Below the pieces are notes generated by a model. That model did no database searches. It saw only the letters and a list, made by a program, of their open reading frames with translations, and was not told where the DNA came from. Of a stretch of DNA of 64,000 bases, positions 15,953 to 27,410 are shown piece by piece. This stretch comes from Chromobacterium haemolyticum (GTDB lineage: Bacteria > Pseudomonadota > Gammaproteobacteria > Burkholderiales > Chromobacteriaceae): contig NZ_MUKU01000005.1 in NCBI RefSeq assembly GCF_002081825.1, forward strand, positions 154,307 through 218,306. Direction: 5' to 3'. Numbering within the stretch: position 1 is the stretch's first letter; every line of letters begins with the position of its first letter. Position numbers and translations under genes: made by a program.

Positions 15953-17221
15953 ATGTCTTCTTCCATTAGTTTCAGCGCCGGCGGTCCGGCGTTTTCCCTG
16001 AGCAACGAGCGCGTGGCCCGCATGATGAGCGGCGATCGGCAAACTGCCACGCATATGGGCTTGTGGGACAAGTTCAAGGACGTGTTCCGCTCTGAGAAAA
16101 AACAGGATGCGCTGAACACGCTGTTCAAGTTGGTGGACAGCCAGTCGCCGGCCCGCTCTTTCGATATTTTCAATCGCTTGGCGCAGCTGGCCACGCCCAG
16201 CAACCGGACCTTGTTCACGGTTGCGGTGGCGCCGGAGCAGGACGGCGGCAAGATCAGTTATTGCATCAACGGCCAGCCGCTGAAAACGGAACGGTTGTCG
16301 CAGGAGGGGCGGGAGGTGATTCTGGCGCGTCTGGGCGCGCCGCTGGGCGCCGAGCAGGCTCAGGCTCAGGCGGCGTCGCTGGCGGATTACCGGATGGACG
16401 TCTCGCCGGGGATTCTGTATTTGCAGGACGGCGACTTTGCTTCCGGCGGGGTGCACAAGCGCTTTCACGCCGATACCGGGGTCTTGCAGGCGCGGGACGG
16501 GGTGGGCCGGGCGGACTTTGTCCGTGAAGGCCAACTGGAGGCGTACGCCGAGTCGCGTCCGGCGCTGCGGGGCTATCTCTCCACCCAGCAGCAGATCGCC
16601 GCACCGCCGGGCGTCAGCGATAAGTTCGCCTACGCCCGGGTTGAGCAGTACGACCCTGCCGTCATCGTCAGCCGCGAACTGGATGTCGGCCTGCCTCGGC
16701 TGTCGCTGGACCAGGCCCGCAGCGTGGCGGCGCAATTGGTGGACATGGCCAGGACGTTCTACTGCCATCAGTTGTCTCACCGCGATTTGCACATGCAGAA
16801 TCTGCTGGTGCACGAACGCAAGGAGGACGGCGCGGTGTTTCTGAAGGCGATCGATTTTGGCCGCGCCAAGTTTGGCGAGGCGTTCGAAGCGGAGCGCTTC
16901 AACGATATCGATTACCTGTTTAACCGCGAGGGCTGCTCGCTGGCGGAGACGGTGGGCCGCAATTACCTGGCCGGCAAGGATTCGGCGGTGGCCAAGAAAC
17001 ATTATCCCTTGCACAAGTTGCTGGAACGCTTCAATGAGCGCGGCGCGGAGGTGACGGAGACCTTGTCCGGCATCGGCAAGATGTTGAAGGCGGATTTGCA
17101 GATGGCGGGGCCGGGGGACGAATTGCGCATCGATCAGGCGTTTGAGCGCGCCTCGGCCTCGGTGCAGATGGCCTTGGCAGGGCTGGCGCGTCCGCAGTTG
17201 GGGGTGGGTTTGCGCCTCTGA
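15953..17221 (+). CDS. putative type III secretion effector kinase with SPI-2-like N-terminal translocation domain
   Basis: A 422-residue protein with no Sec signal. Residues 38-45 (WDKFKDVF) match the pattern of the WEK(I/M)xxFF translocation motif of Salmonella SPI-2 effectors (SspH2/SifA/SseJ group). The flanking sequence (SLSNERVARMM before, a helix and short beta region to about residue 115 after) also resembles that N-terminal domain. The C-terminal half carries kinase motifs: SHRDLHMQNLLV (catalytic D278, N283) and AIDFGRAKFG (D301FG). The glycine loop is unclear (DFASGGVHKRF, 161-171) and no VAIK lysine is obvious, as in other divergent effector kinases. There is no clear ribosome binding site. 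Likely injected into host cells to phosphorylate a host protein; the secretion system is not in the window. Confidence 0.78.
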   Translation: MSSSISFSAGGPAFSLSNERVARMMSGDRQTATHMGLWDKFKDVFRSEKKQDALNTLFKLVDSQSPARSFDIFNRLAQLATPSNRTLFTVAVAPEQDGGKISYCINGQPLKTERLSQEGREVILARLGAPLGAEQAQAQAASLADYRMDVSPGILYLQDGDFASGGVHKRFHADTGVLQARDGVGRADFVREGQLEAYAESRPALRGYLSTQQQIAAPPGVSDKFAYARVEQYDPAVIVSRELDVGLPRLSLDQARSVAAQLVDMARTFYCHQLSHRDLHMQNLLVHERKEDGAVFLKAIDFGRAKFGEAFEAERFNDIDYLFNREGCSLAETVGRNYLAGKDSAVAKKHYPLHKLLERFNERGAEVTETLSGIGKMLKADLQMAGPGDELRIDQAFERASASVQMALAGLARPQLGVGLRL

Positions 17222-17276
17222 GGGTTTGTTTGCGATCGGCTGTGTGTCGGCGCCGCAACCTTGAAGCCCGTGTTGA

Positions 17277-17309
17277 AAAGCCCCTCCCGGCATGGCCGGG
17301 AGGGGCTTT
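17277..17309. terminator. strong bidirectional terminator between the effector kinase and fruA
   Basis: A perfect 15-bp stem (AAAGCCCCTCCCGGC with its complement) and a 3-nt loop, flanked by A-run and T-run. It lies between convergent genes ending at 17221 and 17333 and can serve both. Confidence 0.93.
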
Positions 17310-17332
17310 CGCTTGCTTGGGTGCCGGCGGGC

Positions 17333-19012
17333 TCAGGCCGCGGCGGCCTGGGCGGGTTTCTTCAAGGCGCGCAGCGCAACCGCGGTGACGGCGGTGCCGG
17401 CCAACAGCGCCAGCAGGTAGAAGCCCAGATGGCTGACGGCGTTGGGGATGGGCAGCACGAAGACGCCGCCGTGCGGCACTTTCAGCTCAACTCCGGCCAG
17501 CATGGAGATGGCACCGGCCACGGCGGAGCCCAGCATCAGAGCCGGGATGACTCGCAGCGGATCGCGCGCGGCGAAGGGAATGGCGCCTTCGCTGATGAAG
17601 GCCAGGCCCAGCACGCCGGCCGCCTTGCCGGCCTCGCGTTCGTCGGCGGTGAAGCGATCGGCGAACAGCTTGGTGGCCAGCGCGATGCCCAGCGGCGGCG
17701 TCATCCCGGCGGCCATGGCCGCGGCCATCGGCGTATACACCTGGCTGGCGATCAAGCCGGTGGAAAAGGCGTAGGCGGCTTTGTTGACCGGGCCGCCCAT
17801 GTCGAAGGCCATCATCGAACCGATGATGGCGCCCAGCAGCAACGCGCTGCTGCCCTGCAGGCTTTTCAGCGCCTCGGTCAGCATGCCCAGCAAGGCGGCC
17901 ACCGGGCCGCCGATCACGTAGATCATCAGCAGGCCCACCAGCAGCGAGCCTAGCACCGGCAGGATCAGCACCGGTTTGAGGCCATCCAGATTGCGGCCCA
18001 GCTGGATCTTGCGGTTCAGCCAGTCTGTGCCGTAGCCGGCGATGAAGCCGGCGATGATGCCGCCGAGAAAGCCAGAGCCCAGGCTGGCGGCCAGCATGCC
18101 GCCCACCATGCCGGGCGCGATGCCGGGACGGTTGGCGATGGAGTAAGCGATATAGCCGGCGAGAATGGGCACCATCAGCGCGAAGGCGGATTTGGCGCCG
18201 ATCTGGAACAGCGCCCAGGCCAACGTGCCCTTGTGGGCGTCGTCGAAGGCGTAGATGCCGCCCAGAGCGAAGGCCAGCGCGATCATGATGCCGCCGGCGG
18301 TGACGAAGGGCAGCATGAAGGACACGCCGGTCATCAGATGTTTGTACGGGCCGCTGCGCTCGCTGGCCGGTTTTTCCGGCGCGGCGTCGGCGGCGTCCGC
18401 TTGGTGGGGCGCGGCTTCAGCGATGGCGCGGCGCAGCAGCGCCTGGCCGTCGTTGATGGCGGCCTTGGTTCCGCTTTGGAACAGGCGTTTGCCCTTGAAG
18501 CGGCTGAGTTCCACCTGGGTATCGGCGGCGATCAGCACCAGGTCGGCTTCGGCGATCTCGCCGGCGCTGAGCGCGCTTTGCGCGCCCACCGAACCCTGGG
18601 TTTCCACGCGGATGGCGTGGCCCAGCGCCTGAGCGGCCTGGCTCAGGCCTTCGGCCGCCATGAAGGTGTGGGCGATGCCGGTGGGGCAGGAGGTGACGGC
18701 GACGATGCGCAAGGCGTCGGTTTGGGGCGCGCTCAGCGCCGCGGCCCGGCGGACGGCCTCGGCCGGATCGGCCAAGGCCTGGTCCAGGCTCAGGCGGAGC
18801 GCGGGCAGGCTGTCCAGGCGCGGATCGGCGGCGGTGCCGATCAAGAGCGCGGCCTGGGCGGCGGCGAGTTCGATCGCGCTCAGCGGCGGCGCGCCGTCCA
18901 GTTCCAGCTTAAGGGCATGTCCGTGCCGCTGGGCGGCCTGGCGTAGCGCTTCCGCGGCCAGCCGGCCCTGGGTGCTGCGCTCGCCGGCGTCGATGATGGC
19001 AATTAGGTTCAT
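17333..19012 (-). CDS. fruA: PTS fructose transporter subunit EIIBC
   Basis: A 559-residue fructose permease of the Fru PTS: an N-terminal degenerate EIIB-like domain (1-90), an EIIB domain with phospho-cysteine C109 in [17 protein letters not shown] (100-195) and a long EIIC membrane domain with about ten hydrophobic segments from residue 225. It takes up fructose and releases fructose 1-phosphate inside. It is the last gene of fruB-fruK-fruA; 104 bp separate it from fruK. A strong terminator follows. Confidence 0.96.
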   Translation of the reverse strand: MNLIAIIDAGERSTQGRLAAEALRQAAQRHGHALKLELDGAPPLSAIELAAAQAALLIGTAADPRLDSLPALRLSLDQALADPAEAVRRAAALSAPQTDALRIVAVTSCPTGIAHTFMAAEGLSQAAQALGHAIRVETQGSVGAQSALSAGEIAEADLVLIAADTQVELSRFKGKRLFQSGTKAAINDGQALLRRAIAEAAPHQADAADAAPEKPASERSGPYKHLMTGVSFMLPFVTAGGIMIALAFALGGIYAFDDAHKGTLAWALFQIGAKSAFALMVPILAGYIAYSIANRPGIAPGMVGGMLAASLGSGFLGGIIAGFIAGYGTDWLNRKIQLGRNLDGLKPVLILPVLGSLLVGLLMIYVIGGPVAALLGMLTEALKSLQGSSALLLGAIIGSMMAFDMGGPVNKAAYAFSTGLIASQVYTPMAAAMAAGMTPPLGIALATKLFADRFTADEREAGKAAGVLGLAFISEGAIPFAARDPLRVIPALMLGSAVAGAISMLAGVELKVPHGGVFVLPIPNAVSHLGFYLLALLAGTAVTAVALRALKKPAQAAAA

Positions 19013-19116
19013 GGCGTTGTTTCCCTTGTGTTATTGGTTTGGAGCCGTGGGCAAAGCCCCTGATGCCGCGTCGCCTCGGCTCATCCGCCTACGCGCGGCG
19101 GATCGTAAGCGGCTTC

Positions 19117-20060
19117 TTAATCCAGGCTTTGCAGCCGGACTTGAGCCGCCAATGCGCGCACCTGTTCCGGCGGCGGCAGGTGGGGGCCGACGCGCGCCAG
19201 TTTGGCGGCCGCGAAGGCAACCGCCAGCCGGGCTTCCGCCTCAAGCTCCAGTCCATCCAGCCGCGCCGCGGCCAGGCCGGCCACCAAGGCGTCGCCGGCC
19301 CCCACGGTGCTCAGCGGCTGCTGCGCCGGCAAGGAGGCCTGCAGAGAGCGGTCGCGGCCGACGAACAGCGCGCCGTCCACGCCCAGCGACACCACCACTT
19401 GTTCCACGCCGCGTTGCAGCAGCTCGCGCGCGCAGGCAAGCACCGCGGCGGTGTCGGGCAGGGCGCGGCCGGCCCAGAGCTCCAGCTCATGGCGATTGGG
19501 TTTGACGCAGTGAGGCGGCGCGTCTCCGTCCAGAGCCTGGCTCAGCGCTTCTCCGCTGCTGTCCAGCAGCAGCCGCGCGCCCAGGGGCCGCAGCAATCGG
19601 CACAGCCGCAGATAGCTGTTGGCGGGCAGGCCGGGCGGCAAGCTGCCGCACAGCGCCACGACGTCGCCGGGGTTCAGCCGGGCGGCTAGCTCGGCGCCCA
19701 CTTGCTCCAGCTGCGCTTCGCCGGCGGCGATGCCGGGCAGGTTGATGTCGGTGGTATCGCCGCTGGAGAGGTCGGCCAGCTTGATGTTCACCCGGGTGTC
19801 GCCGGGCAGGCGCAGCATGTGGTCGGCGATGCGCTTGTCCAGAAACAATTGTTCGAACGCTTCGCTGTTGTTGCGGCCCAGCAGGCCGAAAACGCCTACC
19901 GAGGCGCCCCAGTCGGCCAGGCAACTGGCCACGTTGACGCCCTTGCCGCCGGCGTTGCCGCTAGCGCTTTGCGCCAGGTTGACCACGCAGGGGGTCAGCC
20001 GGGCCAGGGCGATGGTTTGGTCCAGCGCCGGGTTGAGGGTGACGGTGTGGACGCGGGCGC

Positions 20061-20064
<4 letters not shown>
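19117..20064 (-). CDS. fruK: 1-phosphofructokinase
   Basis: A 315-residue PfkB-family sugar kinase that converts fructose 1-phosphate to fructose 1,6-bisphosphate. It shows the N-terminal VHTVTLNPALDQT start of 1-phosphofructokinases, the GNAGGKGVNVA substrate motif and the C-terminal catalytic STVGAGDALVAG with the base Asp. ATG 20064 overlaps the fruB stop by 4 bp (ATGA), so translation is coupled. A much longer frame covers antisense-shifted fruB sequence and is not real. Confidence 0.96.
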
Positions 20065-22577
<2,513 letters not shown>

Positions 22578-22745
22578 GGCGGTCTCTTCAGTCGGTTCAG
22601 GTGGCTGCGCGGTGCTTGCAGCCTATTCAAGTTCCGCCGGGCGGCGGGCGCCGGCGCGGCTTCGAACAGGCTCTGTATAGCGGATCGGCTCGCGCCCGCC
22701 AGCTGTCTTTGCGGAGGGGCGATGCCGTTCGTGCGCTGAGTGAAT

Positions 22746-22759
22746 TGAAAACGATTACA
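22746..22759. promoter_or_regulatory. LacI-family operator, probable FruR site of fruBKA
   Basis: TGAAAACGATTACA fits the general LacI/GalR-family operator form TGAAANCGNTTNCA. It lies between divergent fruB and fruR and is near-identical in its core to the second site at 22880, so FruR is the obvious ligand, probably released by fructose 1-phosphate. Confidence 0.75.
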
Positions 22760-22779
22760 TTTTTACTGTCAATATGCTC

Positions 22780-22795
22780 GTAGCGCTGGCGCTAC
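22780..22795. other. 16-bp palindrome in the fruB-fruR intergenic region
   Basis: GTAGCGC-TG-GCGCTAC, perfect 7-bp arms. It does not match the LacI-type sites around it and could be a second regulator site or an mRNA hairpin. Function unknown. Confidence 0.4.
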
Positions 22796-22879
22796 ATCTT
22801 TGTGCTGTCTCAAGCGACAGTGTTGTAAAATTACGCTTTGGGGGTATGCTTGCGTAAACGCAATTCCGATCACCGAGAA

Positions 22880-22893
22880 AGAAAACGATTTCA
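22880..22893. promoter_or_regulatory. second LacI-family operator overlapping the fruR leader
   Basis: AGAAAACGATTTCA with the symmetric core GAAAACGATTTC ends 1 nt before the fruR ATG. Its position would block fruR transcription elongation or translation start, implying autoregulation. Confidence 0.65.
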
Positions 22894-22894
22894 T

Positions 22895-23875
22895 ATGACG
22901 GTCAGCATCAAAGATGTGGCGCTGGCGGCCGGCGTGTCGGTGGCCACTGTGTCGCGGGCTCTGGCCAAGGGTCCGGTCAGCGCGGCGTTGAAGGCCAAGG
23001 TGGAGGCGGCCATCGCCGCCACCGGTTATCGGCCCAATCTGTCGGCGCGGCGCTTGCGCTCGCGGCACAGCGACACCATCGGCCTGATCGTGTCCGACAT
23101 CCGCAACCCCTTCTTCACCGCGGTCAGCCGCGCGGTGGAGGATGTGGCCTACCAGGCCGGTATGCGGGTGATTTTGTGCAACACCGACGAGAACCCGGAC
23201 AAGGAGGCGATGTACCTCAGGTTGATGCAAGAAGAGCGCGTCACCGGGGTGATCTTCGCCGCCACCCGCGCCACGGCTGAGACGCTGGACGCCGAGGCGC
23301 TGGGCTTTCCGGTGGTCTTGATCGACCGGGCCGCGCCCGGCGGCGCGGCCGACGCGGTGGTGCTGGACAACGCCGCCGCCGCCGGCCTGTTGGTCAGCCA
23401 TCTGCGCGAACAAGGCCATAGCCGCATCGGCGGGCTGTTCGGCAATACCAGCAGCACCGGCGCGGAACGGCACGCGGGTTTCGCCGCCGCGTTGGCGCAG
23501 GCCGGGCTGGCCGCGCCGGCGCGTTTCGTCGCGCCCACGGCCGAGGCGGCGCAGCAGGCGGTGTCCGCCTGGCTGGCCGAGGCCGAGGCGCCGCGGGCGC
23601 TGGTGATCAGCAACGGCCTGTTGCTGCTGGGCGCGATGCGCGCGGTGCGCGCGCTGGGCCTGGAACTGCCGCGGCAGCTGGCGCTGGCCGGTTTCGACAA
23701 CGACAGTTGGACGGAGCTGGCCGGACCGGGGCTGACGGTGATAGAGCAGCCGGTGGACGAGATCGGCCGCGCGGCGATGGCGATGTTGCTGGAGCGTCTG
23801 GAGCAGCCGCAGCGCTCAACGCGCAAAGTGGTGTTGACCGGCCGGCTGGTGGTCCGGGGTTCCAGCCTGGCCTAG
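22895..23875 (+). CDS. fruR: LacI-family fructose operon regulator FruR
   Basis: A 326-residue LacI/GalR repressor: an N-terminal helix-turn-helix VSIKDVALAAGVSVATVSRAL, hinge ALKAKVEAAIAATGYRPNLSARRLRS and a periplasmic-binding-like effector domain (IGLIVSDIRNPFFT ... LAGFDNDSWTELAGPGLTVIEQP). Divergent to fruBKA, so it most likely represses that operon and senses fructose 1-phosphate. ATG 22895 is chosen; the frame extends upstream to 22838 but would run across the operator. No strong Shine-Dalgarno is seen, which fits low expression. Confidence 0.93.
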   Translation: MTVSIKDVALAAGVSVATVSRALAKGPVSAALKAKVEAAIAATGYRPNLSARRLRSRHSDTIGLIVSDIRNPFFTAVSRAVEDVAYQAGMRVILCNTDENPDKEAMYLRLMQEERVTGVIFAATRATAETLDAEALGFPVVLIDRAAPGGAADAVVLDNAAAAGLLVSHLREQGHSRIGGLFGNTSSTGAERHAGFAAALAQAGLAAPARFVAPTAEAAQQAVSAWLAEAEAPRALVISNGLLLLGAMRAVRALGLELPRQLALAGFDNDSWTELAGPGLTVIEQPVDEIGRAAMAMLLERLEQPQRSTRKVVLTGRLVVRGSSLA

Positions 23876-24036
23876 GGTTGGCGTCAGCCGCTGTGGCGGA
23901 GGCGAGACAGGGGCGCGCCCGGCCCGGCCGGGGTCCGCGGGTTTGATTTTTAATGTATTAAATATTGTGCCATGATTTGCCGATGCCGTTTCAGCCATCG
24001 CCGCCCAGCCGGGCGGCCGCTAGGAGGAGGCCTGTC

Positions 24037-25014
24037 ATGGATACGCGTTTCACCGGCGACATTCACCTTTCCACCCGCCAGGCGGCGGATGGCGACAAGC
24101 TGGATTTTTGGCTGAGCGAAGTGGACCGCCTCTTGGTCCGGGTGGAGTGCGACCGCCGTCCGGAAGAGCGGCTGGAGGCTTCGCTGGACTGGCAGGACTT
24201 CGGCTTGCTGCGCATGGCCACGATACGCGCCAACCAGCACGCGGTGACGCGCAGCGGACATAGCCTGAGCCGGGACGGCCGGGACTCCATCTTCGCCTGC
24301 CTGATGCTGCAGGGCGAGGGCTTCAGCCATCAGGGCGTGGAGTGCGCCCGCCACGGCCCGGGCGACGTGGTGCTGTACGATACCGCGCGCCCTTACGGCC
24401 ACGGCTTTCCGGCCGATATGGCGATGGCGGTGCTGGACATTCCGCGGCCCTTGTTCCAGGAGCAGGTGGGCGTGTGGAACGAGCGCGGCCTGGTGCGCAT
24501 CGAGCGCGCCGCCGGCATGGACGCCTTGGCCGCCCATCGCCTGCTCAGCGGCGGCGAGGCCGCGCGGCGGCATCTGGCCAGCCAGTTGCTGGAATGGCTG
24601 CATTCCTTGTGGAGCGCGCGCCTGGGCCTGCCGGCCTCCCGTTCCACCTTGTGCAGCCTGTGGCGGGCCAAGGCTTATATCGAGCGGCATCTGGCCGAGG
24701 ACGATCTGGATTGCGAGCGCATCAGCCGCGCGGTGGGCGTGTCCGCGCGTCAATTGGCCCGCATCTTCGAACAGGAGGGCGAATCGGTGACGCGCCACCT
24801 GTGGGGGCGCCGGCTGGAACGCTGCCGCGTGGACCTGGCGGATCCGGCCTTGCGCCACTTATCGGTCAGCGAACTGGCTTTCCGCTGGGGCTTCAACCAT
24901 ATCGCCCATTTCTGTCGCAGCTATAAACGCCGTTACGGCGAAACGCCGAGTCATACCCGGGCCGAGGCCCTGGCCGCGCGTGTCCTTCCCAGACAACAAG
25001 ACTGTCCTCATTAG
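24037..25014 (+). CDS. AraC-family transcriptional regulator (AraC-binding-like domain)
   Basis: A 325-residue regulator with an N-terminal AraC_binding_2-type sensor (LDFWLSEVDRLLVRVECD ... GPGDVVLYDTARPYGH) and a C-terminal two-helix-turn-helix HTH_18 domain (DDLDCERISRAVGVSARQLARIFEQEG; LAFRWGFNHIAHFCRSYKRRYGETP). Proteins of this form control catabolic operons such as feaR/pobR-type ones. ATG 24037 has the consensus AGGAGG; the frame is open upstream to 23965. It lies just upstream of, and in line with, an MFS/porin gene pair that it probably activates; the inducer is unknown. Confidence 0.88.
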   Translation: MDTRFTGDIHLSTRQAADGDKLDFWLSEVDRLLVRVECDRRPEERLEASLDWQDFGLLRMATIRANQHAVTRSGHSLSRDGRDSIFACLMLQGEGFSHQGVECARHGPGDVVLYDTARPYGHGFPADMAMAVLDIPRPLFQEQVGVWNERGLVRIERAAGMDALAAHRLLSGGEAARRHLASQLLEWLHSLWSARLGLPASRSTLCSLWRAKAYIERHLAEDDLDCERISRAVGVSARQLARIFEQEGESVTRHLWGRRLERCRVDLADPALRHLSVSELAFRWGFNHIAHFCRSYKRRYGETPSHTRAEALAARVLPRQQDCPH

Positions 25015-25107
25015 GCAAATTCCACGTTCTCCCCGTCGTTAGAGTGGACGGGTCCGCTGCGCTTTCTGGCGCGGTGGACGCCCACCTAATAAAGAGGAGA
25101 CATCATC

Positions 25108-25194
25108 ATGCACACACGAATGGGCGGTTCGCCGCCGGGCGGCCGCGCGCGCGCCGCTGGCGAAAGAGAGGTCCGCCATGCGCCTCTCCTATGA
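25108..25194 (+). CDS. possible 28-residue leader peptide upstream of the MFS gene
   Basis: ATG 25108 has a strong AGGAGA 8 nt upstream and opens a 28-codon frame (MHTRMGGSPPGGRARAAGER...) that ends at TGA 25192-25194, 14 nt inside the MFS gene in another frame. The peptide is Arg/Gly-rich with no family. It could couple translation to the permease, be a leader sensing translation, or be the left-over start of a deleted gene. Expression is unproven. Confidence 0.45.
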   Translation: MHTRMGGSPPGGRARAAGEREVRHAPLL

Positions 25195-26401
25195 AAACAA
25201 ATTGCTGGCCATCCTGGCGCTGAGCTTCGGTTTCGTGTTTTTCGACCGGCTGGCGCTGTCCTTTCTGTTTCCCTTCATGGCGGCGGAACTGCGGTTGAGC
25301 CCCGCGCATCTGGGCATGCTGGCGTCGGCCTTGGCGCTGACCTGGTCCTTGTCAGGCCTGGGCCTGGGCGCCTGGTCGGACCGGCGCGGGCTGAAAAAGC
25401 CGATGCTGGTGGCGGCGGTGCTGGCGTTCTCGTTGTTTTCCGCCGCTTCCGGCCTGGTGGCGGGCTTCCTGTCCTTGCTGCTGTTCCGCGCGCTGATGGG
25501 GGTGGCGGAAGGGCCGGTGCTGCCCCTTTCCCAATCGCTGCTGGCGGCGGCGTCCACGCCGGCGCGGCGCGGTTGCAATATGGGCATCGTCAACGGCTCC
25601 GCGCCGGGCTTGCTGGGCGCGGTGCTGGGCCCGCCGCTGCTGGTGGCGCTGGCCGAGACCCACGGCTGGCGCGCCGCCTTCTACCTGTCCTGCCTGCCCG
25701 GCTTGCTGATTGCCTGGCTGGTCTGGCGGCATGTGCGCGAGCCGGCGCCCGCGCCGATGCGGGCAGACCGGGGCGGCGGCCTCATCCAGTTGCTGGGCGA
25801 GCGCAACATTCTGCTGTGCGTGCTGATCGCCTGCAGCTACATCACCTGGTTCATCATCCTGATCTCCTTCACGCCCACCTTTCTGATCCAGGTCAAGGGC
25901 ATGAGCCCGCAGGCGATGGGAGCGGTGATGAGCAGCCTGGGCTTCGCCTGGGTGGCGTGGGGCGCGCTGGTGCCGGCGATTTCCGACCGCATCGGCCGCA
26001 AGCCGGCGATGGTGGGATTTTCCTTGATCGCCGCCTGCTGCCCGCTGGTGTTGCTGAACGTGGACCGCATGGCCTGGCTGCTGCCGCTGGTTTTTCTCAG
26101 CTACACCGGCTTGGGCTGTTTCACCCTGTTCATGGCCACGATTCCGGCGGAAACGGTGTCGCCGCGGCGCATCGCCACCGCGCTGGGCATGATCATGGGA
26201 GTGGGCGAGCTGGCCGGAGGCTTCGTCGCGCCCACGGTGGCCGGCTTCGCCGCGGACCGCTACGGCCTGTCCATCGTGATGTGGATCGCCATGGTGGGCG
26301 CCTTGTTGCCGGCGCTGCTGTCCTTGGGCCTGCGCGAAACCGCGCCGCTGCGGCTGAAGCCTGGCGGGGCCGTGCTGGAAGCCGACCGGGCGCCGACCTG
26401 A
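25178..26401 (+). CDS. MFS transporter, anion:cation symporter-like
   Basis: A 407-residue major facilitator with 12 hydrophobic segments. It has the signature loop GAWSDRRGLKKP between segments 2 and 3 and its repeat ISDRIGRKPAM between 8 and 9, and RALMGVAEGPVLP in segment 4, which resembles organic-acid uptake carriers (hexuronate, phthalate, 4-hydroxyphenylacetate types). ATG 25178 with AGAGAGG. It overlaps a 28-codon leader frame and is followed at 62 bp by an outer-membrane protein, so the pair may carry one substrate across both membranes. Confidence 0.9.
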   Translation: MRLSYENKLLAILALSFGFVFFDRLALSFLFPFMAAELRLSPAHLGMLASALALTWSLSGLGLGAWSDRRGLKKPMLVAAVLAFSLFSAASGLVAGFLSLLLFRALMGVAEGPVLPLSQSLLAAASTPARRGCNMGIVNGSAPGLLGAVLGPPLLVALAETHGWRAAFYLSCLPGLLIAWLVWRHVREPAPAPMRADRGGGLIQLLGERNILLCVLIACSYITWFIILISFTPTFLIQVKGMSPQAMGAVMSSLGFAWVAWGALVPAISDRIGRKPAMVGFSLIAACCPLVLLNVDRMAWLLPLVFLSYTGLGCFTLFMATIPAETVSPRRIATALGMIMGVGELAGGFVAPTVAGFAADRYGLSIVMWIAMVGALLPALLSLGLRETAPLRLKPGGAVLEADRAPT

Positions 26402-26463
26402 GCCGCCATTCTCACTGCGCGTCCCGCTGCGCCGGGACGCCGCACTCCCTGACGGAGAACATC

Positions 26464-27357
26464 ATGCACAAGACTTTGATCAAGGCGCTGGCCGGGCTGT
26501 CGGCGGCGTTGGCCTGCGTGACGGCTCAGGCCACCCAGTCCGGCGCGGACACCATAGGCGCCGGCGCCGAGGGTTTTCTCGCCGGCGCGCTGCCGCCGGC
26601 CGGTTGGTACGGCGTGTTCTATTACACCCATTATCAGGCTAAGCGTTTCAACGACGACGCCGGCAACGCTTCCGTGCCGGGCTTCAAACTGCAAGCCGAC
26701 GTGCTGGTGCCGCGGCTGCTGTATATGTCGGACCGGACGCTGTGGGGCGGGCGCTTGGGTGGTTTCGCGCTGGCGCCGCTGCCCAGCTTGAGCCTGGACG
26801 CCGGCGGCGCGCATGAAAGCCGCAGCGGCCTGGGCGACGCGGTGTTGGGGCCGGTGCTGGCCTGGGGCGACGCCGGGCCGCTGCATACGGCGCTGGCGGC
26901 CGACATCGTGCTGCCCACTGGCGGCTACGACCGCGATCGGATGTTGAACCTGGGGGCCAATCATTACTCGCTGCGGCCTGTATTCGCCTTTTCCTATCTG
27001 CCGGCGTCCGGCTGGGAGCTGTCGTCCAAGATCAGCTACACCTTCAACGGCAAGAACCGCGATACTGATTACCAGTCTGGCCAGCAGTTTCATTTCGACT
27101 ACTCGCTGAGTTACGCGGCCGGCCCGGCCTGGCGGCTGGGGCTGAACGGCTATTTCATCAAGCAGACAACGGATGATACCCAGCATGGCCAGGCGGTGGC
27201 GGGCAACGGTTTTCGCGGCCAGGCTTTCGCCATCGGCCCGGCGCTGCGCTATCAGTTCGACAAGGCCGGCTTGGAGCTGAGGTGGCTGAAGGAGTTCGAA
27301 GTGCGAAACCGGCCGGAGGGCGATGCCTTGTGGCTCAAGCTGGTGTTGCCTTTGTAG
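26464..27357 (+). CDS. outer-membrane porin-like protein (phenol/MetA-pathway family)
   Basis: A 297-residue beta-barrel protein with a signal peptide (MHKTLIKALAGLSAALACVTAQA). It has the glycine/aromatic pattern of the Phenol_MetA_deg family: GAGAEGFLAGALPPAGWYGVFYY at the start, DIVLPTGGYD mid-protein, LRPVFAFSYLP later and a C-terminal LWLKLVLPL. Such proteins sit beside aromatic or hydrocarbon catabolic genes and are thought to admit the substrate. GGAGAAC precedes the ATG. It is co-transcribed with the MFS permease and ended by a strong terminator. Confidence 0.85.
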   Translation: MHKTLIKALAGLSAALACVTAQATQSGADTIGAGAEGFLAGALPPAGWYGVFYYTHYQAKRFNDDAGNASVPGFKLQADVLVPRLLYMSDRTLWGGRLGGFALAPLPSLSLDAGGAHESRSGLGDAVLGPVLAWGDAGPLHTALAADIVLPTGGYDRDRMLNLGANHYSLRPVFAFSYLPASGWELSSKISYTFNGKNRDTDYQSGQQFHFDYSLSYAAGPAWRLGLNGYFIKQTTDDTQHGQAVAGNGFRGQAFAIGPALRYQFDKAGLELRWLKEFEVRNRPEGDALWLKLVLPL

Positions 27358-27379
27358 CGGAAGGGATTGATGCGGGAGG

Positions 27380-27410
27380 AAGTGCCGGGCGCGCGCGCCC
27401 GGCACTTTTT
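27380..27410. terminator. bidirectional terminator (28-bp perfect palindrome)
   Basis: The arm AAGTGCCGGGCGCG and its exact complement (27380-27407) end in T5 (27406-27410). It lies between convergent genes; the T-run overlaps the cytochrome b561 stop codon (27409-27411), so that gene ends at the hairpin. Confidence 0.92.
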
